36,758 nt of DNA from contig CAMDRI010000039.1 of assembly GCA_945906725.1 (NCBI GenBank), positions 1 to 36,758 of the forward strand, given 5' to 3'. This document shows positions 6,320-13,167 of this stretch, piece by piece. The notes under the pieces are model-generated. The model searched no databases. It was not told the DNA's origin and saw only the letters and a program-made list of their open reading frames with translations. Each line of letters starts with the position of its first letter. Position 1 is the stretch's first letter. This stretch comes from Candidatus Kuenenia stuttgartensis (GTDB taxonomy: Bacteria; Planctomycetota; Planctomycetia; Planctomycetales; Planctomycetaceae). The translations under genes and the position numbers were made by a program.

Positions 6320-8785
6320 TCACCGCATATTGATCGGCTCGACGTCGATCTGAAACTCAACGTCTGAGACGCGAACGATCTGCGATGCGGCGGCTCGCCA
6401 AAGTTCGTGAATCGCACCGAGCGATTCCGCCGAGAGTTGCAGGTGAAATCGCCAGAAATCTCGCAACTTCGTGATCGGACACGGAGCAGGACCGAGAATT
6501 CGTACCGGCAGCGCGAGTTGCTCGGCGGTCACACGCAGCAGTGTCGCCATCGCCAGAGCTTCGGTTTTGACACGTTCTTCCACCGCGCCACGCAGGATGA
6601 TGCGGGTCAACGAACGGAACGGCGGTGCATCCCCTTCGCGACGGTTCTTCAACTCGTGATCGGCAAAGCCGAGGTAATCGTGTTTCGCGGCCAGCGTGAT
6701 CGATGGTTCGGTCGGGCAGGCCGATTGCACGAAGACTCGCCCTCCCCGATCCGAGCGTCCGGTGCGGCCGGCGACTTGCGCGATCAACTGAAACGTTCGC
6801 TCGGAGGCCCGCATGTCCGGCGAGTGCAGCAGCGTGTCGGCGTTGATGACTCCGACCAGCGTCACGTTTGGGAAGTCGAGCCCTTTCGCGATCATCTGCG
6901 TGCCAAGCAGGATCTTCGCCTCGCCGAGCCTAAAACGTTCGAGCGCCTCGTCGTGACTGCCGTGCTTGCGCATCGTGTCGCTGTCCATGCGGATGCAGGT
7001 CGCCTTGCCGAATTTCGATTTGACTTCCTGTTCGAGTCGCTGCGTGCCAATGCCGATGTAGTACACACCGGGATGTGCACAGTTCGGACATTTCGTCAGC
7101 GGCAGACTTTCGTACTCGCACGAGTGACAGAGAACCCGATTCTTGTCCTTGTGAAATGCAAGCGTGATGTCGCAATGCGGACAGCGGATGCTCTCGCCGC
7201 ACGCCTTGCACCACACAACCGGCGAGAAACCACGCAGGTTCAAAAACAAAATGACCTGCCCGCCGTCATCAAGCGCGAGTCGAATTTGCGAACTGAGCGC
7301 CCGTCCGATGGCCTCACCGCGCGTGATGTACGGGTCGTTGCGAGTGTCCACGATCGTTACCGAGGGCATCGGAAGTTTCGCGACGCGGTTGGCGAGAGTG
7401 AGCAGGAGGTCCGTTGGCAGTGGGCAGGGGGCAGGGGGCAGTGGAAGGGAAGGGGGTGTGGCGAAACCAAATCCGCTTGCCTGGCCCACTGCCCACTGCC
7501 CACTGCCGATTGCCCTGTGCCACGATTCCAGCGTCGGCGTTGCTGTGCCGAGCAGCAGCGGGATGCCCTCCAACCGTGCGCGTTCGCGGGCGACATCGCG
7601 AGCGTGATAGCGTGGGGTCTCTTCCTGCTTGAACGACGTTTCGTGTTCTTCGTCGATGACGATCAAGCCAAGATGTGGAGTCGGTGCGAAGACCGCACTG
7701 CGAGCTCCGACGATGACTTGGACTTCGCCCGATGCGATTCGCTGCCAGTGCCAGTGACGTTCCGAGTCGCTCAGGTGGCTGTGCAGGACGGCGACGCTTT
7801 CGAAGCGACTGCGGAAGCGGCGGATCGTTTGCGGCGTGAGGCTGATTTCTGGCACGAGCACAATCGCTTGTCGGCCGTAGCTGACGACCTCGCGGATCGC
7901 CTGAATGTAGACCTCGGTTTTGCCGCTGCCGGTGACGCCGCGCAGCAGGATCGTGCGATGCCGGGCGGTTCGCAGTTCGGTGAGGATCGCGTCGCACGCG
8001 GCGCGTTGCTCGGCGTTCAGTTGCAGGTCCGGCTGTCGCGTCATCGGCGAGAAGTCGATGTCGAACGTGTCGGTGCGCTGCACGATGGCGTCGACGAGTT
8101 TTTTATCGCGCAGCGCGCTGATGACACCGACGCCACAGTCCGCTGATTCGGCGAGTTCGTCGATTCGCATTGGCCGATTCGCCGCGCAGAGCATTTCCAT
8201 CGCGACCTTTTGCTTCGCGCCGAGCTTCCGTTCGCTGAGCGTCTCGCACACTCCGGTCGCCGGCACGAGGAACAGAATCTCGCGTGTCCCGGCCATCTTT
8301 TTCACACCAGCCGGGACGACACTGTCCAACACTTGTCCCCAGCCGCAGAGATACCGCTCTGCGATCCAGCGAGTTAGTTCCAACATGCGTGGCGACAACA
8401 GAGGTTCACGGTCGAGCACAGCCTCGATCGGCTTGAGCTTCGGCGGCTTTCCGTTTTTGAAACGATCCGGCCCGATCAAATCGCTGAACGGTCCGGCCTC
8501 GACGCAGTAACCGATCAATCGCTGCTGTCCGTTGCCGAACGGCACTAGAACGCGCATTCCTGGCTTGAGCCGCTCACGCAGAGCATCAGAGACGAGGTAA
8601 TCGAACGGCGTTTCGAGCGGCCGGTTGACGACGACGCGCGCGACCCACAAGTCGGCTGCGGCCGCGCGGTCCCAGGGTTTCAGTTCCGGCTCCAGCGGTT
8701 CAGCGGCGAACAGATTGCGTTGCTTGGGAGCGGGCATGTGGAATGTTGTTTGTGAAACTCGGTAGGGTGGGACCAGCGCCCGCAT
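6320..8785 (-). CDS. priA: Primosomal protein N' (replication restart helicase PriA)
   Basis: PriA recognises stalled forks and loads the replicative helicase. The start at ATG 8785 overlaps the SirB1-like stop (TGATG) and has GGAA four bases upstream, giving 821 residues; ATG 8737 (805 residues) is the alternative. Order of domains: 3'-DNA-binding region (VARVVVNRPLETPFDYLV), winged helix, Walker A GVTGSGKTEVY near residue 285, DEEH near 377, GTATPTLESW near 415, the zinc cysteines CKACGESIRCPHC...CHSCEYE...CPNCAH near 525-575, and the C-terminal helicase half with QMIAKGLDFPNVTLVG and QVAGRTGRSDRGG. Between HRA and LLLTLANRVA lie about 34 extra residues (about 422-458) encoded by a palindromic repeat; relatives have only a few residues there. 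Catalytic motifs are intact, so it is probably functional. Confidence 0.92.
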   Translation of the reverse strand: MRALVPPYRVSQTTFHMPAPKQRNLFAAEPLEPELKPWDRAAAADLWVARVVVNRPLETPFDYLVSDALRERLKPGMRVLVPFGNGQQRLIGYCVEAGPFSDLIGPDRFKNGKPPKLKPIEAVLDREPLLSPRMLELTRWIAERYLCGWGQVLDSVVPAGVKKMAGTREILFLVPATGVCETLSERKLGAKQKVAMEMLCAANRPMRIDELAESADCGVGVISALRDKKLVDAIVQRTDTFDIDFSPMTRQPDLQLNAEQRAACDAILTELRTARHRTILLRGVTGSGKTEVYIQAIREVVSYGRQAIVLVPEISLTPQTIRRFRSRFESVAVLHSHLSDSERHWHWQRIASGEVQVIVGARSAVFAPTPHLGLIVIDEEHETSFKQEETPRYHARDVARERARLEGIPLLLGTATPTLESWHRAIGSGQWAVGQASGFGFATPPSLPLPPAPCPLPTDLLLTLANRVAKLPMPSVTIVDTRNDPYITRGEAIGRALSSQIRLALDDGGQVILFLNLRGFSPVVWCKACGESIRCPHCDITLAFHKDKNRVLCHSCEYESLPLTKCPNCAHPGVYYIGIGTQRLEQEVKSKFGKATCIRMDSDTMRKHGSHDEALERFRLGEAKILLGTQMIAKGLDFPNVTLVGVINADTLLHSPDMRASERTFQLIAQVAGRTGRSDRGGRVFVQSACPTEPSITLAAKHDYLGFADHELKNRREGDAPPFRSLTRIILRGAVEERVKTEALAMATLLRVTAEQLALPVRILGPAPCPITKLRDFWRFHLQLSAESLGAIHELWRAAASQIVRVSDVEFQIDVEPINMR
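7416..7507. repeat. Palindromic GGCAGTGGGCAG element inside priA
   Basis: The left arm is built of GGCAGTGGGCAG-type units (7416-7444) and the right arm of CCCACTGCC units (7485-7507), inverted around about 40 bp. It is translated in frame as a Gly/Gln/Trp stretch followed by a Pro/Leu stretch (GSGQWAVGQ ... LPLPPAPCPLP), unlike PriA. No target duplication was identified. Confidence 0.75.
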
Positions 8786-9624
8786 CAATTCCACTTCGCG
8801 AGTTGCCGCTTGGCTTCGCCGAGTTGCTGCTCGAGGATCGTGCGTTGATCGTCCGGGCATTCGGCGAGGCAGTCTTCGAGCAGTCCGATCGCCTCTTGAG
8901 TCCGTTCGGATTTGAGTGCGATCAAGGCCAGATCGCGGCGTTCCTCGTAGCACGCCGGTTTGAGCGCGACGAGACGTTCTTGCACCAGCCACGCGGCCGG
9001 CCAGTCTTCGTGCTTGGCATGCAGCACCTTCAGGTTGTTGAGCATCCGAATCACAATCGCCCGCGAGTCGGCCGGCTTGAGACACGGTTTGAGTTCCGAC
9101 TCCGGCATGCTGGTAACTTCGTGGAGAAAGTGCAGGCACTCGTCGCGATCCATCACTCGGCCGCCGACAAACGGGTCGAGAAAGATTGGCCCATCGAGGC
9201 TGTCCAAACGCGTCAGGAAGTGTTGCGGAGCTGCGACGCCACGCAGGTCGAGGCCAATCGCATGCGCGACCGCCATGTACAAGATCGACAGACTGATCGG
9301 AATGCCCCGCTTCCGAGCGATGACGTTCGGCAGATAACTGCTCTCAGCGACTTGATACGCCGCTTCGTCACCCATCAGCCCGTAGGTGTCGGCGAGCAGT
9401 AGACTGAGTGCCCGGAGCGCATCCGTGTCCGACCACGCTCCCGCCGCCCGGCCTGAGAGCTCCGCCGCGCGAGCCGTGATCCAGTCGAGGGTCTCCTCGA
9501 ACTGCAGATTCGGGTTCGCGTCGCGAGCGATCTCCAGCGCCACCAACGTCAGGTTCACATCGCTGTCGCGAAGCAACAGCTTGGAGAATTCGGCATCGGC
9601 AGAGAAATCTCGTTCAGAAATCAT
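8785..9624 (-). CDS. SirB1-like transglutaminase-fold/TPR protein
   Basis: 279 residues. The N-terminal two thirds match the SirB1 group of transglutaminase-like proteins: LQFEETLDWITARAAEL, then ADTYGLMGDE and the conserved block YLPNVIARKRGIPISLSILYMAVA, GLDLRGVAAPQHFLTR and IFLDPFVGGRVMDRDEC. The C-terminal third (residues 195-279) is a pair of TPR-like helices (LNNLKVLHAKHEDWPAAWLVQERLVAL). The molecular role of the family is poorly known; the catalytic Cys of true transglutaminases is not obvious. It overlaps priA by one base (TGATG), so the two are likely translationally coupled. The start at 9624 fits; the upstream spacer is shared with the divergent lipoprotein gene. Confidence 0.85.
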   Translation of the reverse strand: MISERDFSADAEFSKLLLRDSDVNLTLVALEIARDANPNLQFEETLDWITARAAELSGRAAGAWSDTDALRALSLLLADTYGLMGDEAAYQVAESSYLPNVIARKRGIPISLSILYMAVAHAIGLDLRGVAAPQHFLTRLDSLDGPIFLDPFVGGRVMDRDECLHFLHEVTSMPESELKPCLKPADSRAIVIRMLNNLKVLHAKHEDWPAAWLVQERLVALKPACYEERRDLALIALKSERTQEAIGLLEDCLAECPDDQRTILEQQLGEAKRQLAKWN

Positions 9625-9840
9625 GCTAGGGCCATCCGTGAAATCGTCGCCGCCTTGCTCAACAAGGCGGAGCCAAGACGACAGGCGTCATTGATCGGTT
9701 TTGAGTCAGTTCTGAATTCTAAGAGTCCGCTCGCGATTCCGGGAGCAAGTCGCGGACAATATAGTCCGCCCAACGTGGCCGACGTAGCTTGCGTCGGTAC
9801 GGACGCTGGCAGCATCCACCAAGCCTCACGAAGGGCAACC
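9625..9840. other. Divergent spacer with two short hairpins
   Basis: It lies between the leftward SirB1-like gene and the rightward lipoprotein gene, and must hold promoters for both. GCGGAC-AATATA-GTCCGC (9752-9769) forms a perfect 6-bp stem. GTAG (9784-9787) heads a small hairpin GCGTC-GGTACG-GACGC (9791-9806). GAAGGG at about 9828 is the ribosome site of the lipoprotein. I could not pick a clear -35/-10 pair. Confidence 0.45.
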
Positions 9841-10839
9841 ATGCAACAATCACCGTTCGTTTTCAACACCCTGTTGGCCATTCTCCTTTTGAGTGGTTGC
9901 TCTTCCAAGCCTGCCGCCCTTCCGAACGCCGTCAATACGGACCGTCCAGCGACGAAACTCGATGAGGTCGAACTCGCGCTCAATTGGTTGCCCGAAGCGG
10001 AACACGGTGGATTCTTCGCAGCGGACGTGCATGGCTTGTTCTCCGAACGCCAATTGAAAGTGAAGATCCTCCCTGGCGGTCCCGGCGTACCGGTCATTCA
10101 AAACGTGGCCACCGGCAAGGTGACCTTCGGAGTCACGAACGCCGATCAAGTACTCGTGCAACGCGCTCAAGAGGCGGACATCGTCGCGGTGTTCGCACCG
10201 ATCCAGAAAAGCCCGCGGTGCATCATGGTCCACAAGAAGTCGGGCATCACCAAATTCGACGACTTGAAGGACATGACGCTGCTAATCAAAGCGAACCAGA
10301 CATTCCTCGGATTTCTGCGAAAGAAGCAACCGTTGACGAACGTGCAGATCGTCGATTACGCCGGAAGCGTCGGCCCGTTCTTGCAAGATGAGAAGATTGG
10401 CCAACAGGCGTACGTCTTCAGCGAGCCGTTTCTTGTTCAGAAGGAAGGAGCCGAACCGCTCAACCTGATGGTCTCGGACATTGGCTTCAACCCGTACACC
10501 AGCGTGCTCATCACGCGAGCGGAGGTCATCGAGAAGCAACCCGAACTCGTCCGCCGCATGGTTGAGGCCTGCCGCTTGGGCTGGCGGAAGTACCTCGATG
10601 AGCCAGAAAAAACGAACGAACACATTCATTCGCTCAACAAAGAGATGGGCTTGGAGATTCTTGCGTTCGGTACACGGACGCTGAAGCCGCTGTGTGAAGC
10701 CGGCCTATCGTCGCCGGACAAACTTGGCGAGATGACGACCGAACGCTGGCAAACACTGGCCGAACAACTCGTCGAAGCCGAAGCACTTAAGGCTGACGCT
10801 GTTGACCCCGCGAAAGCGTTTGACGCCAGTTTCCAATGA
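9841..10839 (+). CDS. NMT1/THI5-like substrate-binding lipoprotein
   Basis: 332 residues from ATG 9841 (GAAGGG seven bases upstream); earlier in-frame starts run through the spacer and are rejected. Residues 1-20 are a lipoprotein signal with lipobox LLLSGC, so the protein should be lipid-anchored. The rest resembles the NMT1/THI5/SsuA-type solute-binding fold: VELALNWLPEAEHGGFFAADVHGLF, ILPGGPGVPVIQNVATGKVTFG, then NADQVLVQRAQ and SGITKFDDLKDMTL. Relatives bind sulfonates, nitrate, or pyrimidine and thiamine precursors for an ABC importer. No permease or ATPase gene is in the window, so the transporter is encoded elsewhere or the protein works alone. The ligand cannot be predicted. The DUF1501 gene begins about 90 bp downstream on the same strand and may be cotranscribed. 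Confidence 0.88.
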   Translation: MQQSPFVFNTLLAILLLSGCSSKPAALPNAVNTDRPATKLDEVELALNWLPEAEHGGFFAADVHGLFSERQLKVKILPGGPGVPVIQNVATGKVTFGVTNADQVLVQRAQEADIVAVFAPIQKSPRCIMVHKKSGITKFDDLKDMTLLIKANQTFLGFLRKKQPLTNVQIVDYAGSVGPFLQDEKIGQQAYVFSEPFLVQKEGAEPLNLMVSDIGFNPYTSVLITRAEVIEKQPELVRRMVEACRLGWRKYLDEPEKTNEHIHSLNKEMGLEILAFGTRTLKPLCEAGLSSPDKLGEMTTERWQTLAEQLVEAEALKADAVDPAKAFDASFQ

Positions 10840-10930
10840 AGTCGCTGCTTGACTGCTTGTCGCGGCACTGGCCACGATGACGCGGTTCCAACAGTCCCGC
10901 CAAAAATCTCTCTGACCTACGAGACGGTCC

Positions 10931-12268
10931 ATGTTCGATGTCGGTTCATTTCGAACGAAGACTTGCGGGACGGTTGGCCGTCGATCGTTTTTGCGATTGG
11001 CGGCGTCGGTGCCGATCGGCATGGGCTTGTCGCAGGCGGTCGGGCAACAAGTCGAGCTGCCGAGGCCGCGCGCGAAGTCGGTGATCTTCGTCTTCCTCTG
11101 GGGAGCACCGAGCCACCTCGACACCTGCGATCCGAAGCCCGACGCTCCGTTGGAATTCCGAGGGCCGTTTCATCCCATCGCGACGCGCACGCCCGGCCTG
11201 AACTTCACGGAACTGCTGCCGCGCATGGCCAGCCGCAGCGACCGGTTTTCAATCATCCGCACGCACGCCACCTCCGAGCCGGGGCATCCCGACGGCGGGA
11301 CGGTGGCGCTGACCGGCTTCAAGGAAATCCCCGCTCCGGTGCAGCCGAATTTTGGGTCCATCGTCGCCAAGCATCGCGGCCACAAGGGGAATCTGCCGCC
11401 GTTTGTGTCGCTCGCGCGCGGCATCGTCATGGATGGAGCACGGCGCATCGAAGGCTACGGCGGCGGCACGCTGTCGCAGGCGTATGACCCGCTGCTCGTC
11501 GGTTGCTCGGCCGAAGGAGATGTCGAAATCCCGGCGCTGCAATTGCTCGATGGATTGAACCCGCTGCGGATTCGCGACCGAGCCACGTTGATGCGGCAGT
11601 TGGATACGGTGCCGCGAACGCTTGAGACGATGGGCTTCGATTCATGGAGCCGGAATTTTCAATCGGCCTACGATCTGTTGCTGACTCCGCAGGCTCGGCA
11701 GGCGTTCGACCTGACTCGCGAATCGGAAACGACGCGCGGCCGCTTTGGATACTCAGTCTTCGGACAGAGCAGCCTGCTGGCCTGCCGACTGGTTGAAGCG
11801 GGTGTGCCGTATGTGCAGCTCAACTACAGCCGGCATGTCGAAGCGCTCAATCCGGGATTCGAGTTCGGTTGGGACACGCACCTCTACAACTTCGAGTTGC
11901 TGCAAGATCATCACTGTCCGATTCTCGACCGCGCGTACCCGGCGCTGCTCGATGAATTGCAAGAACGCGGACTGCTCGACGAGACGTTGGTGGTGCTGAT
12001 GGGAGAGTTTGGCCGCACGCCAAGGATCAGCCCGAACGCCGCTCGCGACCACTGGCCACCGTGCTACTTCTCGATCTGGGCCGGCGGGGGCGTGCAACCG
12101 GGACGAGTCATCGGTTCCAGCGACAAGCGCGGTGAGCAGCCGATCGGATCGCCGATTTCGCCGCTGATGGTCGGAACGACGATCGCCGAATTGGCCGGTC
12201 TCGACACGCAAGCCCGCGCCGAAATGAACGTCCTCACCGGAGGCCAGGTGATCGATGCGTTGTTGTAA
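10931..12268 (+). CDS. DUF1501 Tat-exported protein (first of three)
   Basis: 445 residues. A twin-arginine leader (VGRRSFLRLAAS, residues 15-26) predicts Tat export. The mature part is a full DUF1501 domain of the alkaline-phosphatase/sulfatase-like superfamily: KSVIFVFLWGAPSHLDTCDPKPDAP, IATRTPGLNFTELLPRMA, RTHATSEPGHPDGGTVALTG, VFGQSSLLACRLVEAGVPYVQ and, near the C-terminus, LVVLMGEFGRTPRISPNAARDHWP. These Asp/His/Glu-rich blocks resemble metal ligands of that fold, but the reaction is not known. In planctomycetes DUF1501 genes usually neighbour DUF1549/DUF1553 cytochrome-like genes; here the partner is a PD40 propeller that overlaps its end by 14 bp (12255-12268), suggesting translational coupling. 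GAGACGG lies before the start. Confidence 0.93.
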   Translation: MFDVGSFRTKTCGTVGRRSFLRLAASVPIGMGLSQAVGQQVELPRPRAKSVIFVFLWGAPSHLDTCDPKPDAPLEFRGPFHPIATRTPGLNFTELLPRMASRSDRFSIIRTHATSEPGHPDGGTVALTGFKEIPAPVQPNFGSIVAKHRGHKGNLPPFVSLARGIVMDGARRIEGYGGGTLSQAYDPLLVGCSAEGDVEIPALQLLDGLNPLRIRDRATLMRQLDTVPRTLETMGFDSWSRNFQSAYDLLLTPQARQAFDLTRESETTRGRFGYSVFGQSSLLACRLVEAGVPYVQLNYSRHVEALNPGFEFGWDTHLYNFELLQDHHCPILDRAYPALLDELQERGLLDETLVVLMGEFGRTPRISPNAARDHWPPCYFSIWAGGGVQPGRVIGSSDKRGEQPIGSPISPLMVGTTIAELAGLDTQARAEMNVLTGGQVIDALL

Positions 12269-13145
12269 TCGCGACATGCTCGTTGGCTTTGGGTTCTGCG
12301 CGATCGTCGCGAGCGCGGCTGCTCTGCGCGCTGCCGAGCCAGTGCAACTGACTCGCGACGGCCGATTGAAGTTCGCGATGACCGTCAGCTCGAACGGACG
12401 CGAAATCGTGTACTGCGAGTTGGCGAATCCAGCCTTGTACCGGCTGATGAAGTTGAACTTGCAGGACCGCACGTCACAGCCGCTGCACCCGAAAGCTGAG
12501 ACTTCGGAATTCGATCCGGTGTTTGCCGCTGACGGAAAGACGTACGCCTTTCTCAAGACTATCGGCGTCCTGCAAGCCGCGATCGTGATTCACGATGACA
12601 TGGGCAACAAGCTGGGCCAAGTCGCCCCGGCTGGAGGGTTCTCCGGTTTGCGCAGTCCGGCGATTGTTCCCGATCGGTCGCGGGTTTTGTATTCGTTCGG
12701 CGAAGGGGGGCGGCAGCAACTCTTCTCTGCGAAGTTCGACGGCTCAGACCGGCAGACGCTGGCCGATACGCCGGGCATCAACAACTGGCCCGCGTTCTCG
12801 CCCGACGGCCGCACGCTCGTGTTCGGTTCGAGCCGCGATGCCGATTTCGAGATCTACCGCATGAACGCCGACGGCAGTGTTCCGCAACGACTCACCAACA
12901 GTCCGGGCCAGGACATTCGCCCGAAGTTTTCTCCCGATGGAAAACGAATCATCTTCACCAGCCATCGCGACGGCAACGCGGAGATCTACGTCATGCAGGC
13001 CGACGGCTCGCATCCGCAACGAGTGACCCATTCCCCCGAACGCGACGACTACGCCGACTGGCTCCCCGATGGCGAGCACCTTGTGATCGTCCGTGAGCAC
13101 GACGGCTGGCACGATCTGTTTTCGGTGAGCTTGCCGCCGCAATGA
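12255..13145 (+). CDS. Exported PD40/TolB-like beta-propeller
   Basis: 296 residues. ATG 12255 lies within the end of the DUF1501 gene and has GGAGG ten bases upstream; ATG 12276 is an alternative. An N-terminal hydrophobic stretch (MLVGFGFCAIVASAAALRAAE) is a probable signal peptide. After it come repeated PD40 blades: FSPDGRTLVFGSSRDADFEIYRMNADG, FSPDGKRIIFTSHRDGNAEIYVMQADG, then WLPDGEHLVIV. Proteins of this type form six-bladed propellers such as TolB, but TolB's N-terminal domain is absent and there are no tol-pal genes nearby, so it is not called TolB. A periplasmic binding or scaffold role with the DUF1501 partner is inference. Its stop TGA is the first base pair region of a repeat shared with the convergent sulfatase gene. 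Confidence 0.88.
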   Translation: MRCCNRDMLVGFGFCAIVASAAALRAAEPVQLTRDGRLKFAMTVSSNGREIVYCELANPALYRLMKLNLQDRTSQPLHPKAETSEFDPVFAADGKTYAFLKTIGVLQAAIVIHDDMGNKLGQVAPAGGFSGLRSPAIVPDRSRVLYSFGEGGRQQLFSAKFDGSDRQTLADTPGINNWPAFSPDGRTLVFGSSRDADFEIYRMNADGSVPQRLTNSPGQDIRPKFSPDGKRIIFTSHRDGNAEIYVMQADGSHPQRVTHSPERDDYADWLPDGEHLVIVREHDGWHDLFSVSLPPQ

Positions 13146-13167
13146 CGGGCAAGAGTGCCCATCCTAC
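13144..13167. repeat. Single family B repeat arm at two converging stops
   Basis: The sequence GACGGGCA-AGAG-TGCCC-ATCCTAC is one arm of the element found complete at 14464-14539. Its left end overlaps the PD40 stop (TGA 13143-13145). On the minus strand its GTAG head contains the sulfatase stop (TAG 13166-13164). The two genes are thus separated by nothing but this element. Confidence 0.7.

Noticed and set aside
7416-7507. Short GGCAGTGGGCAG units that could be taken for a CRISPR or an origin repeat.
   Set aside because: Units are inverted around a centre and lie inside priA; there is no spacer pattern or AT-rich region.
6407-8146. A long open frame (579 codons) on the plus strand.
   Set aside because: It lies antisense to priA, whose helicase motifs are unmistakable. 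Long antisense frames are common in GC-rich genes.
8786-9139. A possible 118-residue N-terminal extension of PriA.
   Set aside because: It is Arg-rich, lies wholly inside the SirB1-like gene in another frame, and has no similarity to PriA.
12255-13145. Calling the PD40 proteins TolB.
   Set aside because: The N-terminal domain of TolB and the tolQRA-pal neighbours are absent; PD40 repeats are shared by many propellers.
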